This document shows positions 1 through 11,363 of a DNA stretch of 64,000 bases, piece after piece. The stretch lies in contig CM068587.1 of the NCBI GenBank assembly GCA_035048485.1, forward strand, positions 23,661,034-23,725,033. The letters run 5' to 3'. Position 1 is the stretch's first letter. The number at the start of each line of letters is the position of its first letter. A program made the translations under genes and the position numbers. The DNA is from Pteria penguin (lineage: Eukaryota > Mollusca > Bivalvia > Pterioida > Pteriidae). Below the pieces are notes generated by a model. That model was not told the origin of the DNA and did not search any database. It worked only from the letters and a program-made list of their open reading frames with translations.

Positions 1-27
1 TATGTATATCTATTATTATATATATGA

Positions 28-270
28 AGACAGCATCAATTGGTGCACTGCATACCACAAAATCTGACCTATACAATACACCAATGACCAACACAGTGAG
101 CTGTCTTCTTAATGTCAATGACTAATGTGGCATGGATTCTCAGTTTTTACTATCTGAGTATCTCATCCATTGGACAAGACACCGCCAACACTCTGGGACT
201 AAGATTCAAACCTAAAATCTTCAGATCCTGAGTCAAACACTTCAACCATTGAGCCATGCTGGCTCTCTTT
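28..270 (-). mobile_element. Old, diverged tRNA-derived SINE copy
   Basis: Read on the minus strand, the tRNA-like head (near 270-180) has an A-box-like stretch (agcatggctcaatgg) and a worn B-box. It is followed by the body seen in younger copies at 12.1, 23.7 and 48.4 kb: a run matching 'gatgagacagtaaaaaccgag', then the stretch before the tail. Divergence is high and no target-site duplication is visible, so this is an ancient insertion. Confidence 0.55.
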
Positions 271-298
271 AATCCTAAAACAAAAGAAGAAAGCTCAC

Positions 299-358
299 CA
301 GGTGAAAGCATGTGATCTGATGTGCTTTGAAGACTGTCTGCTGTTTTCTCTGCATGTG
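299..358 (-). CDS. Candidate small exon, possibly a later ZFAND3 exon
   Basis: On the minus strand, AG at 359-360 precedes a 60-base segment that ends at a GTGAGC donor (GT at 298-297). One frame is fully open and reads as a Ser/Thr/Asp-rich stretch (AEKTADSLQSTSDHML). That composition would suit the acidic linker between the A20 and AN1 fingers of ZFAND3, whose first exon lies upstream at 8.4 kb on the same strand. I could not find the expected second exon (the rest of the A20 finger) between the two, so the link is weak and this may be chance splice-like sequence. Confidence 0.2.
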
Positions 359-945
359 CTATATTAAAACAAATTCAACTTTATATCAACAAATATCTTA
401 CAAAATTTTCATAACACAATTAAACTATGTACTGATGAAATACATATTATACTAATCACCAACCCAGTTTTCAGTGATTCTGCTCTAACCCCAAAATATA
501 CATGTACTATACTTTCAATTCACTGTCACTAAAGTTAATTATTCTAAAATTAAGGAGTATCTCCCCTATATACAGCTCTGTCCTTACAATGGAGTTACAT
601 AGAATTTTTGGCTTCTACTTAAGGTTAGTTTTAGTAATTAGATTGCTCAATATTTACACTTTGGATGTCCACAGTACCTGCCCTGAGAATCTCTGAAGAG
701 ACATATATGTCAACTGTTCAAATGCACATATGGTGCACTAAATTCATACATGTATTTATCACATGTTTTGCTGTTTATGCAGTGAAATATCGCTATGTCA
801 TAAATCAGTTATGACATCGGTGACGTCACAGTTTACGTAGTGCATCCCCTTGATTCGTGAATATGGTGACGTCATAGCGTGTCAAGCCAGTGTTTGATGA
901 AATAAACACCTTTAAACTGAGTGTAAACATGTGATAAAAGAACAA

Positions 946-1068
946 TCTGAAATGAATTTTCATTTCATATGGTGTTTATGAAACTTGTTGTGTGTTTTAT
1001 ATCCCCGATCCTTATAAAACAAACAACTCGTTTCATAAATACCGTATAAAATGAAAATTTATTTCAGA
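946..1068. repeat. Palindromic element (hairpin, about 55-bp arms)
   Basis: Imperfect inverted arms at about 948-1003 and 1013-1066 begin and end with ctgaaat/atttcag and meet around a loop of about 10 bases. Such short palindromes are typical of MITEs or folded remnants of DNA transposons. A TGACGTCA motif at about 869-876 lies just outside. Confidence 0.7.
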
Positions 1069-1371
1069 TCCTATATATATGTGTTCTGATATCTATTATA
1101 CTAAAAAAAAACATCATCAGATACTTACCCTGGAAGGGCACACTGATAGCCATCTGTTGTTTTCATTAATTATTATTCTCAAAATTTCTAAAACTTACGA
1201 TACAAATAATTTTCATGTAAGATATGTACAGAAAGTAGTACCTTTATAACACTGTGAACACAATCCCATTGTATTAGTTGACCTACAAAAGAAGATCATA
1301 TTTTGATAAAAAAAGTAAAACACAACTGGATAGACTGAGATAACCTATCAACATGATTCATTATCCTGATT

Positions 1372-3966
1372 AGTAGGGTTCAGTAAGACATGTCCCCTGA
1401 TTATACTGCAGTAGTGTGCATTAAGATATGTCCCCTGATTATACTGTAGTAGTGTTCAGTAAGATATGTCCCCTGATTATACCGCAGTAGTGTTCAGTAA
1501 GATATGTCCCCTGATTATACTGTAGTAGTGTCCAGTAAGATATGTCCCCTGATTATACCGTAGTAGTGTGCAGTAAGATATGTCCCCTGATTATACCGTA
1601 GTAGTGTTCAGTAAGATATGTCCCCTGATTATACCGTAGTAGTGTTCAGTAAGATATGTCCCCTGATTATACTGTAGTAGTGTTCAGTAAGATATGTTCC
1701 CTGATTATACTGTAGTAGTGTTCAGTGAGATATATCTGCTGATTATACCATAGTAGTGTTCAGTGAGATATGTCTCCTGATTATACTGTAGTAGTGTTCA
1801 GTAAGATATGTCCCCTGATTATACTGTAGTAGTGTTCAGTAAGATATGTCCCCTGATTATACTGTAGTAGTGTCCAGTAAGATATGTCCCCCGATTATAC
1901 CGTAGTAGTGTGCAGTAAGATATGTCCCCCGATTATACCGTAGTAGTGTGCAGTAAGATATGTCCCCCGATTATACCGTAGTAGTGTTCAGTAAGATATG
2001 TCCCCTGATTATACTGTAGTAGTGTTCAGTAAGATATGTCCCCTGATTATACTGTAGTAGTGTTCAGTGAGATATATCTGCTGATTATACCGTAGTAGTG
2101 TTCAGTGAGATATGTCTCCTGATTATACTGTAGTAGTGTTCAGTAAGATATGTCCCCTGATTATACTGTAGTAGTGTTCAGTAAGATATGTCCCCTGATT
2201 ATACCGCAGTAGTGTTCAGTAAGATATGTCCCCTGATTATACTGTAGTAGTGTTCAGTAAGACATGTCCCCTGATTATACTGCAGTAGTGTTCAGTAAGA
2301 CATGTCCTCTGATTATACTGTAGTAGTGTTCAGTAAGACATGTCCCCTGATTATACTGCAGTAGTGTGCATTAAGATATGTCCCCTGATTATACTGTAGT
2401 AGTGTGCATTAAGATCCCCTGATTATACTTTAGTAGTGTGCAGTGAGATATGTCCCCCGATTATACCGTAGTAGTGTGCAGTAAGATATGTCCCCTGATT
2501 ATACTGTAGTAGTGTGCAGTAAGATATGTCCCCCGATTATACCGTAGTAGTGTTCAGTAAGATATGTCCCCTGATTATACTGTAGTAGTGTTCAGTAAGA
2601 TATGTTCCCTGATTATACTGTAGTAGTGTTCAGTGAGATATATCTGCTGATTATACCATAGTAGTGTTCAGTGAGATATGTCTCCTGATTATACTGTAGT
2701 AGTGTTCAGTAAGATATGTCCCCTGATTATACTGTAGTAGTGTTCAGTAAGATATGTCCCCTGATTATACTGTAGTAGTGTCCAGTAAGATATGTCCCCC
2801 GATTATACCGTAGTAGTGTGCAGTAAGATATGTCCCCCGATTATACCGTAGTAGTGTGCAGTAAGATATGTCCCCCGATTATACCGTAGTAGTGTTCAGT
2901 AAGATATGTCCCCTGATTATACTGTAGTAGTGTTCAGTAAGATATGTCCCCTGATTATACTGTAGTAGTGTTCAGTGAGATATATCTGCTGATTATACCG
3001 TAGTAGTGTTCAGTGAGATATGTCTCCTGATTATACTGTAGTAGTGTTCAGTAAGATATGTCCCCTGATTATACTGTAGTAGTGTTCAGTAAGATATGTC
3101 CCCTGATTATACCGCAGTAGTGTTCAGTAAGATATGTCCCCTGATTATACTGTAGTAGTGTTCAGTAAGACATGTCCCCTGATTATACTGCAGTAGTGTT
3201 CAGTAAGACATGTCCCCTGATTATACTGTAGTAGTGTTCAGTAAGACATGTCCCCTGATTATACTGCAGTAGTGTGCATTAAGATATGTCCCCTGATTAT
3301 ACTGTAGTAGTGTGCATTAAGATCCCCTGATTATACTTTAGTAGTGTGCAGTGAGATATGTCCCCCGATTATACCGTAGTAGTGTGCAGTAAGATATGTC
3401 CCCTGATTATACTGTAGTAGTGTGCAGTAAGATATGTCCCCCGATTATACCGTAGTAGTGTTCAGTAAGATATGTCCCCTGATTATACTGTAGTAGTGTT
3501 CAGTAAGATATGTCCCCTGATTATACTGTAGTAGTGTTCAGTGAGATATATCTGCTGATTATACCGTAGTAGTGTAAGTGAGATATGTCTCCTGATTATA
3601 CTGTAGTAGTGTTCAGTAAGATATGTCCCCTGATTATACTGTAGTAGTGTTCAGTAAGATATGTCCCCTGATTATACCACAGTAGTGTTCAGTAAGATAT
3701 GTCCCCTGATTATACTGTAGAAGTGTTCAATAAGCTATGTCCCCTGATTATCCTGAAGTAGTGTTCAGTAAGATATGTCTCCTGATTATACTGTAGTAGT
3801 GTTCAGTAAGATATGTCCCCTGATTATACCGTAGTAGTGTTCAGCAAGATATGTCTCCTGATTATACTGTAGTAGTGTTCAGTAAGATATGTCCCCTGAT
3901 TATACCGTAGTAGTGTTCAGTAAGATATGTCTCCTGATTATACTGTAGTAGTGTTCAGTAAGGTAT
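1372..3966. repeat. 38-bp tandem satellite, about 68 copies, with a 908-bp higher-order period
   Basis: The monomer is 38 bp, built around gatatgtcccctgattatac and then tgtagtagtgttcagtaa. Variant monomers recur in a fixed order. The 'gatatatctgctg' variant sits at 1729, 2071, 2637, 2979 and 3545; pairs 1729/2637/3545 and 2071/2979 are each exactly 908 bp apart, which is 24 monomers minus a 4-base deletion carried in one monomer ('aagatcccctg'). The array therefore grew recently by duplication of blocks of about 24 monomers. No coding capacity is evident. Confidence 0.95.
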
Positions 3967-4400
3967 GTTTCATGCCCATCTGTCTATATACTTCAATGTT
4001 TTATTATAATTACTTAACATAGTAATGGTATCAAAGTGTTGTTTTATAACTTTTTTTCAATCTTAACAATGTCTTAAAATTTTATACTAAGTGAAGTTTA
4101 AACCTCCTTGTTATCTACATTCTAATATAATACATATATAATAGGTAAAGTAAACCAAAAGATCTGCGCAAATCTGTACATTTGACAATTTAATTTGGAT
4201 TGTTTGGAGTAGGATTTTCCCACCTAATACCTATATCAAATAAACTGTCAAAGGCAGTGTATTTGGTCAGATCACTCCAACTATGCATTAAGCTTCAATA
4301 CAGAATCATCAAGAATTGCTAAAGACATAAAAACAGTAAATTAGACTTTAACAGATTAAAAATCTATTTTAAAATAACAATCCATCAATGAATCAATGAA
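3967..4400. other. Unique AT-rich sequence, nothing recognised
   Basis: Between the satellite and the dispersed repeat I see no splice-flanked open frame, inverted repeat or tandem structure. Confidence 0.5.
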
Positions 4401-4404
4401 ACAA

Positions 4405-5165
4405 GAGTATCAGTAAAACTGATGGATGCTCCCCGAACGGCAGCTATAATGCAAGAAATTGATAACTCATTTACAAAAAATCAGTAAAACTGACAGATGC
4501 TCCAAGAAGCACAGCAATAATGAAGGAAATGAATGACTCAATATATAGGAAATCATTATATTAATTGATGACGATTTCAAATCTCAACGTATCATATGGA
4601 TATCCAATTGTGTCAACTGTACAACAAGTGATCACAGTATCTTAAACTAAAATGAGTAAGTTTGACCTTGATTAGTTATGATATAAAACTGTTTATCATA
4701 ACCTTGACCTTTCAGAAATGACCTTGAGTGACTTATGTCCACAAGCCCTTAACCAAAATGACATTTTTGGTGAAGTATGATCAAATTCTGATGAAAGGTG
4801 TTGGAGATATATGTACTTCATGGTATTTTAGTCATAGTTAATAAATGACCTTGACCTTTCAGAAATGACATTAAGTGACCTTTGTCCAAAAGCCCTTAAC
4901 CTAAATAATATTTTGGTGAAGCATGATCAAATTCTGATGAAAGGTGTAGGAGGTATAAGCACTTCATGGTATTTTAAGTCATAGTTAATAAGTGACCTTG
5001 ATCTTTCAAAAATGACCTTGAGTAACCTTTGTTCAAAAGCTCTTAATTTAAAAAATATTTCAGTGAAGAATGGTCAAATTCTGATGAAAGCTGTAGGAGA
5101 TATATGTATCTCATGGTATTTTAATTCATAGTTAATAAGTGACCTTGACCTTTCAGAAATATATT
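4405..5165. repeat. Dispersed repeat with internal tandem units
   Basis: Two copies of a unit of about 73 bp (atcagtaaaactgatggatgctcc-like, 4408-4555) are followed by three units of about 150 bp starting near 4690, 4850 and 4993. Each large unit carries 'gaccttgacctttcagaaat' and 'caaattctgatgaaaggtg'. This AGGTCA-rich style recurs at 35.3, 38.6, 42.2 and 49.8 kb in this window, so it is a dispersed family. There is no coding potential. Confidence 0.75.
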
Positions 5166-5227
5166 TGTTTAATTGTTTTCGATTTGAAGCAATGCAGTAC
5201 TTGTACCATAAGTACCATCTCCATAGT

Positions 5228-5287
5228 GTCAACGTTTTGCGATTCTGAATCTCCATGCATGGAGATTTAGAATTGCAAAACCTTGAC
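5228..5287. repeat. 60-bp near-perfect palindrome
   Basis: Thirty-base arms (5228-5257 and 5258-5287) meet at ctccatg/catggag with only a few mismatches and no spacer. The single-strand form would be a long hairpin. Confidence 0.8.
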
Positions 5288-5389
5288 ATTGTAATTGGTT
5301 TGGTTTGGTTGATTGGTGTTTGTGTTATTTGCCATCATTAGCAACACTATATGTACAACAACATCAACACATAGCCCCACACTGACTGT

Positions 5390-5545
5390 GTTTTGTTTAC
5401 TGTTTTGAAGTCAAAAAATTATGACATCAGTTGCCAACATAAAAGTCACCCACATCAAGAACAATGGATTTGATGGCTGACTAAATGCAAAATATGACAG
5501 ATTCTGGTAGTTGAGATATTATGTATTTAACAATTGTTGTTGGGC
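5390..5545. repeat. Partial copy of the 10.2-kb foldback-like repeat
   Basis: The stretch 'cccacatcaagaacaatgga' and its flanks (gacatca, attctggtagttgagata) match, with divergence, the central part of the element at 10214-10527. The terminal inverted repeat is not preserved. Confidence 0.55.
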
Positions 5546-6438
5546 AAAGTGTTATTGAAATTATAATTAAAATAAATTATGAAATAGCGTTATGACACTC
5601 ATTTAACTATGTGTAATGTACAGAAGGATTTTCACAAATTTCGAATGTAGGTAGTTTTCAAACGGATATGCATTATATGCAAATTATTACATCGCGAGTA
5701 TGTCAGTTATGTAAAATATATGAGAAATGAGGCTCAACCCAAGATCCCTTCAGTTACCATACCTCACTTAGTCAGTGTGAAATATCTGCATTTTTATCAA
5801 AGAACGATAAATCAATAATAATTAGTAACTTTGATACATGCCAAAATCATGTTTTACAAACGGAAGTTAAGACATCACAACATGGAATGATCATTTAATA
5901 TGTTATATGCAACTTTAAATGCAAAGAAAGTTATGAGCCTGACACAACCACAATCTAGGTAAAAAAAACAAGGGAGCAGTCATTATTTTATTGCTTATCA
6001 TTTATTATTTGAATTATGCCTCTTCTAATTGTACATGGCATTTTTGATTATTGCTCTTTTATACATTATTCAATTTCATTCTCAAGAATGTATGACAAGG
6101 ATAATCAAGTACATGTATGCATAATGTATAGGGGGGTCACTCATAAACAGAATTTCCATAAACGTTTGAAAACTGCCAACTTAATATTAAATGGAAAAGT
6201 TTAAGTTTTTAAAAAAATTGAAAATATATTTTCATTCCATAGTAAAGATAGTTTTTGAATGCATAAAATTTAACTGGAGTTACATGCAAATCCCCTTTCT
6301 GCCATTTTGGAAGTGAAGCTGGAGTTTTGCTTCATATTCATACGACTTTTATTGAAAGTTTTGAGAATGTCGGATGTTGTTTCTATTTTCACTCCTCTGG
6401 AAATATTTCAACATTGCACAATGGGTTAATTATTAGTT

Positions 6439-6526
6439 AAAAGTTAGAGGTTTCAATAAGGATAAAATGGTTCCATTGAATATGTTGAATGGAACCAATT
6501 TATCCTTATTGAAACCTCTAACTTTT
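6439..6526. repeat. Hairpin with arms of about 42 bp
   Basis: The left arm starts aaaagttagaggtttcaata and the right arm ends tattgaaacctctaactttt, with a loop of about 4 bases (tatg). It lies just upstream of the LINE 3' fragment and may mark a rearranged or folded insertion end. Confidence 0.85.
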
Positions 6527-6584
6527 TTTAAAAAAAAGGTGCAGCTCTATCATAAAATCATATTTCATTGAACACTGGCATAAA

Positions 6585-7563
6585 ATGAAACATGGTTTTT
6601 CAAACCGAATACTAGAGACATATTTGTTGCATAAAGAAAACTTTCAACTTGAGAAATATTTACTTTTAATCCCTTTTGAACACAGAAGTAAAATTGCCAG
6701 ATTCTGGACATCTTCCCACACACTCGAAATTGAACGTGGTAGATACAAAGGATTAAGTAGAGAAGTTAGGTTTTGTAAAAAGTGTACACTGCATGAGGTA
6801 GAGAATGAATTACATTTTCTGTTGAAATATCCACATAACAACTCTGATAGGGAAACTTTATTTTTGAAAATTCAAGAAAATTGTGATAATTTCTCTAAAC
6901 TTAATGATAGAGACAAACTTATATGGCTTATGACTACAGAGGACATCAATATCCTTATACAAGTTATAGCCTTGGCTAATCTTATATCCACTATGTGATA
7001 AACTCAAATTATCTTTCTGCATGAAATACATGTGAGGTATATATCATACACCCCTACATCTCTTGGTGTTTCTTGCAGTCTGGTAATTCCTTTATTTCTT
7101 CAATTCATATCATTCTACTGACTAATCTGCACTTGACATAGGTATAGTACTTGTGTACTTTGTAGCATCGTCTCCTGATGCCTTTTGCAGCTTGGTCATC
7201 TTAAACCTTTATCTATAATTGTCACCTTGAAATTATTTTGGTATAATATGGGTATACTACTAGTCTTGGTTGCATTATACAAGATGGTAAGCACTTTAAT
7301 ATTGTCAGTATGCATTTCTTATTGAAATAATTCCTGTACTATGTATTATTATTGATATGAATGTATTACTAAAATACACCCTGTGATGTGAAATAATATT
7401 ATCATTATTACTACTAATTAATTCATTTACAATAATCATGTCAAACACCTTAATGTCTTTATAATTGTCTAAAGAATATGAATATACATGCTGTTGTATA
7501 TGCCCGAAAGGGCCCCTTGTTTTATGGGAATAAATAAATATTGTATTGTATTGTATTGTACTG
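6585..7563 (+). mobile_element. 3' end of a non-LTR retrotransposon (LINE)
   Basis: An open frame at 6585-6998 (137 codons) resembles the C-terminal tail found after the reverse transcriptase of many animal LINEs. It has a 'SSHTLEIERGRYKGL' segment, then a CxxC (FCKKC) and an HFL...P(H) region, as in the zinc-finger-like C terminus (R-C-x2-C ... E-x-H-F-L-x-x-C-P). About 550 bases downstream the sequence ends in 'gggaataaataaat' followed by a short (attgt)n tail at about 7540-7563, a common LINE 3' terminus. No reverse transcriptase lies upstream, so this is a 5'-truncated insertion. The family assignment is inferred from motif pattern only. Confidence 0.6.
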
Positions 7564-8424
7564 CATAACAAATGCAAAAATCCAAGAAGCATCCTTGTTT
7601 GGTGAAATCCCTTATATAATATGGTTAATTTATACACCAATATTTGTCCATACACCTCCAAGATGGCAGAAAAGAGATGTAATTCCAAATAAATTTTATA
7701 CATTTGAAAACTATCTATTATTACATTTGCATGTGCCGAAGCAAAATTACTGAAATTACTCACTTGGGAGCAAACTGACGCAAAGCAAACTGTTAGTCAA
7801 AAGAAATTTAAAAAAAAAGACAATGGTTTAACATATAAATCAGAAGAAATGTTTAAAACCAATCAATCAATATTAGTATAAACCACCCACCCCCCTAAAA
7901 AATGTAAAATGATATGCATATAAATGGTCTCAAATCAGAGATACCAGCCTTCCATTTTCTTACATTTTCTCTATTCCACTTATAAATATGAATGGAGAAA
8001 AGGTATTCTCATCATCTGTATGTGCCTGTGTTGGTTACAGTCTTATACCCATGATTGCTAAAGCAATTCTATACCTAATTTTACAAGACAGATCTAGATC
8101 TAGCTAAAACACATGTGCCTGAACATGAGAAAAAAGGTGTGAACAGTGAAGCTCCTTTTCAAGCTTTTGTTGACACAGCTACACACTTCAGTGACTTCGT
8201 TCATTTTTCTCTGTTATCTATACCTAAATGATTCACGAAACATAACTAATTCCTACTCAGTATTTCTAGTTTCAAAACCAACATTACTTTTCCTTCTCTA
8301 AATTGAACCTTACATGTTTGTAGCTGTACTGACAGGTTAGGCAACGACCCAGGACCCTCAGACCTACTGACCTCAAAACACTTCGTTAACGGCGAATTTT
8401 TGACCTGAAAAACATTTTCCTTAC

Positions 8425-8477
8425 CCCCAAAACCCACATGGACACCTCGGTTGTTCACTGCTCTTCGATTCCTCCAT
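8425..8477 (-). CDS. ZFAND3: ZFAND3 orthologue, first coding exon
   Basis: On the minus strand an ATG at 8477 opens MEESKSSEQPRCPCGFW plus two bases, then a GTAAGG donor (GT at 8424-8423), giving a phase-2 junction. The PRCPCGFWG motif is the start of the A20-type zinc finger of vertebrate ZFAND3, where the first coding exon also ends at CPCGFWG; I rely on recall of the family. ZFAND3 proteins carry an N-terminal A20 and a C-terminal AN1 finger and act in the nucleus. Remaining exons must lie to the left, within or beyond the window; I could not find exon 2. A longer minus-strand frame (8246-8458) overlaps in another register and crosses the splice donor, so it is a shadow. Confidence 0.8.
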
Positions 8478-8680
8478 GCTGAGATATTAACTGAATCTCA
8501 TTTACTCCCTACCCAAGAATTCCTCTTGGTGACCGATGACAATCGCCAGCTGGTTATTTGTGTATTCACATCGAGGCTGGAATTGACTTCCGGGTCGAAG
8601 GTGAAATGACCGATAGTGTTAATTTGAGTTACCTCCCGTTCAGAACGCAATAGCGGAGTCGGAACAACTTATAACTTTAA
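8478..8680 (-). promoter_or_regulatory. Probable ZFAND3 promoter and 5' UTR with ETS motif
   Basis: Upstream of the ATG the sequence becomes less AT-rich and contains several CpGs. ACTTCCGG at 8586-8593 (CCGGAAGT on the coding strand) is the ETS/GABP motif common in TATA-less housekeeping promoters, about 110 bases before the start codon. No TATA box is seen. The transcription start is not determinable from sequence. Confidence 0.5.
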
Positions 8681-8892
8681 AAAAAAAAGTCTCAAACAAT
8701 CAAAAACACTTTTCACTACCTAAAAGTCCCCCTTCTATATAAAAAAAAAACATACGGCTAAAAGCCAAAACAAAACAAACAAAAGCACAACCAAATGAAT
8801 AAAACGCCCCCCCCAAAGCATTTCTCCCCTCTCAAAATAAATGTTAATGAAAAAAGACGAAAACAAATCAAAGTATCAAAGTACTTCGAAAT

Positions 8893-8896
<4 letters not shown>

Positions 8897-8979
<83 letters not shown>
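8897..8979. repeat. (TA)n microsatellite
   Basis: About 83 bases of uninterrupted alternating T and A. The reported open frames here are repeat artefacts. Confidence 0.98.
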
Positions 8980-8982
<3 letters not shown>

Positions 8983-9008
8983 GTTATCTTGTAATTCTAA
9001 ACTTTATT

Positions 9009-9211
<203 letters not shown>

Positions 9212-9225
9212 CTGTATAAATGCAT

Positions 9226-9402
9226 TATTGATTGATCGATTATTGCTTTACGTCACTCCACGTTTATTTCACGTATATGGTGACGGCATCTGCCTGATGC
9301 ATTGCATACAAATTTAGACCTTTGCAACGGACCCACCCGAAGCAGTGAGGGATCTTTTACGTGCCACGCCTACCGTGACACGGGACCTCGGTTTTTACTG
9401 TG
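9226..9402 (-). mobile_element. SINE copy lacking the tRNA-like head
   Basis: From the tail (attgattgatcgattattg, near 9226) it matches the body of the intact copies: 'tcacgtatatggtgacgg', 'ctttgcaacggacccaccc', 'gcagtgagggatctttta', 'acctcggtttttactgt'. The tRNA-related head is missing or unrecognisable beyond about 9402. Confidence 0.85.
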
Positions 9403-9453
9403 AAGAATGTTTTAAGTGCATGTCTGTTGTGACACCGGACCTCTGCTTTAAAT

Positions 9454-9455
<2 letters not shown>

Positions 9456-9511
<56 letters not shown>
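9456..9511. repeat. (CA)n microsatellite
   Basis: About 55 bases of alternating A and C. Confidence 0.97.
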
Positions 9512-9514
<3 letters not shown>

Positions 9515-10213
9515 TTATATGATGTATGTATGTATATATGTCTCTGTTTTAATGTCTCAACAGCACCTTACCGATTAAGCTAAACCGTCTTAAAGTGGAA
9601 ATTAGAATAATTATTCATGAATGTACATGTATATATGGTGGAAAGGATATAACCAGCATTTTAATAAAATAAATCACTAATTTGTCTCATAGTTTTAACT
9701 AACAGAAATGCAAAGAATGTTGTTGTGTAGAACAACACCCTTTTTTCTGCTTTGATCGTAAAAAAATGTTTTAAAATGTGAGAGAAATACATAAAGATAA
9801 TTGTGTAAAATACGGAGTTATAGACTTGGTGTTTTCGCCCTTACGATATAGGTTTCTTAAACATCATTCCCTTGTCAGTTCATATTGAGTCATACACTTA
9901 ATCAGAAAATACAACCTGACTTTCTATAACTAGCAGAAAAAGTCAGAATATCATAAGGAACTTTGAAGTGGTTTACAGTCCCCGTAATAATACTTCCTCG
10001 CCATAGAGAACTGTATGGTAAATACAATATTTCCTTTGTTTTGTATAGAATACAACAGAACTGAGTTACCAAGTTTGACCAAGATTGTTGCAGTGTCTCT
10101 GTAACAGTAAGCGTGAATGGCAAATAAAAAATCTGCGAGAGGTAAATTCAGAAAGGTAGGAAAAGGCAGCATGGCGCATAGAATATTTGATAGTGGGTCT
10201 TTTCGTTATGTAA
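9512..10213. other. Non-repetitive AT-rich sequence, no gene recognised
   Basis: Overlapping short frames on both strands near 9.9-10.3 kb have no family resemblance and no convincing splice context. Confidence 0.4.
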
Positions 10214-10527
10214 AGTTATTTCCCAATACGGAATATCGCAACTACAATAGCGTCAACACACACGCGCACTTTGTAACTGTTATGACGTCATATAATTATG
10301 ACGTAAGTAGCCCACATTAAAGTGCCCACATCGAGAACAATGGATTTGAAACCGTGACGGATTTTAGTAGTTGCGATACTCCGTATTGAGCAGGTATCTG
10401 ACGTCAAACCATTGTGACGTCATACAATTTCTATATCACTTCCCGTAATTCTACACCAGAGTTTCCATAGAACTTGTTGACGTCACAATGGTTTGACGTC
10501 ATATACCTCCTTAAATGGGAAATAACT
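10214..10527. mobile_element. Foldback/MITE-like element with nested inverted repeats and CRE motifs
   Basis: Three nested inverted-repeat pairs are visible: outer agttatttccca (10215-) with tgggaaataact (-10527); a 21-bp pair 'aatacggaatatcgcaacta' near 10227 with its complement near 10368-10389; and an inner pair near 10391-10422 and 10478-10508, each containing two TGACGTCA octamers or close variants. Further TGACGTCA/TGACGTAA motifs lie at about 10286-10304. A diverged partial relative is at 5.4 kb, showing mobility. Confidence 0.7.
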
Positions 10528-10565
10528 CTGTATAACGAAAAGACTTATACGTTATCTGGACGAAA

Positions 10566-11363
10566 TTATGAGCAAAATTTATGATCAACATGAAAACAGG
10601 GACGTGTTACATACGTCCCTGATGATAATATCATGAACGTAATATAACTATCACATGCTTTGTCAGGGTCTGTGTTGTGTAACATAGCTGTAGTCAAGAA
10701 CTTGTATGGTACACATCTATTTAATTCGGATGAGCACTGTTGAAAAAAGGCGTGTCCCAGTCTGAAACCAACTGCAGCGAGAAGCTGATATCTAATCACC
10801 TTCCAAAATACAACCAAAATAAACCCCCAAAACAACATACAAACAAACACTATTAAAAATGCAAAATAATGACAAATAAACCAACCAAACAAGAACCCAG
10901 ATTTCCAGTCGCAATTTATGAAATATTCTTTATCAATGTAGGTTAACTGCGAAAATTCGGGATGGCGAGAGTGGCTTGTCAGATTCAGGTGATAAATAGA
11001 AGACTTATTTTTGATTTTCAAAGTTCTAAGTTTTAAGTGATGTCTCTCCACTTTTTCTAACTCAGACTGCACCACTGATGCCACTGTGTGAGACGACCCT
11101 TTCTTAACCCAAGTATAAATTTTCTTCCAAGGTACAATCGGTGTTATATTTAACCAATGTCCATCCTTGTAGTTAAAATGGCTATTCATGTTAGAATTCT
11201 TGAAAGAATCGATGGGAGACTCCAGCCTCGTTATGGCATGTTTGTGCAAGACCCCTGTACCCAGTGACATAGCTGGGTAAAGACTGGGGGGAGGGGCAAC
11301 ATTTCTGAATGTTGAAAAGAAAAAACCCACCACGTTGTCGTGTATAATATTATAGTAGATCAA
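10566..11363 (-). CDS. 265-codon open frame, unrecognised, possibly chance
   Basis: This is one of the longest uninterrupted minus-strand frames outside repeats. I do not recognise the product. It contains one strongly hydrophobic stretch around residues 155-195 (GWFICHYFAFLIVFVCMLFW and following), and a basic, helical-looking region around residues 95-130. The 5' part (about 11262-11310) overlaps a dispersed repeat (tagctgggtaaagactgggg), which argues against a genuine N terminus. No promoter, polyadenylation signal or splice support is seen. Confidence 0.2.
   Translation of the reverse strand: MIYYNIIHDNVVGFFFSTFRNVAPPPSLYPAMSLGTGVLHKHAITRLESPIDSFKNSNMNSHFNYKDGHWLNITPIVPWKKIYTWVKKGSSHTVASVVQSELEKVERHHLKLRTLKIKNKSSIYHLNLTSHSRHPEFSQLTYIDKEYFINCDWKSGFLFGWFICHYFAFLIVFVCMLFWGFILVVFWKVIRYQLLAAVGFRLGHAFFQQCSSELNRCVPYKFLTTAMLHNTDPDKACDSYITFMILSSGTYVTRPCFHVDHKFCS

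Noticed and set aside
1100..1150. Possible 24-25-base minus-strand microexon (acaacag, atggctatcagtgtgccctt, GTAAGT)
   Set aside because: Good splice-like edges but no phase partner and no resemblance to the missing ZFAND3 exon 2.
1372..3966. CRISPR-like regular array
   Set aside because: Monomers are contiguous 38-bp units with no unique spacers.
7305..7763. 152-codon minus-strand frame
   Set aside because: Runs antisense through the LINE 3' end and its pentanucleotide tail.
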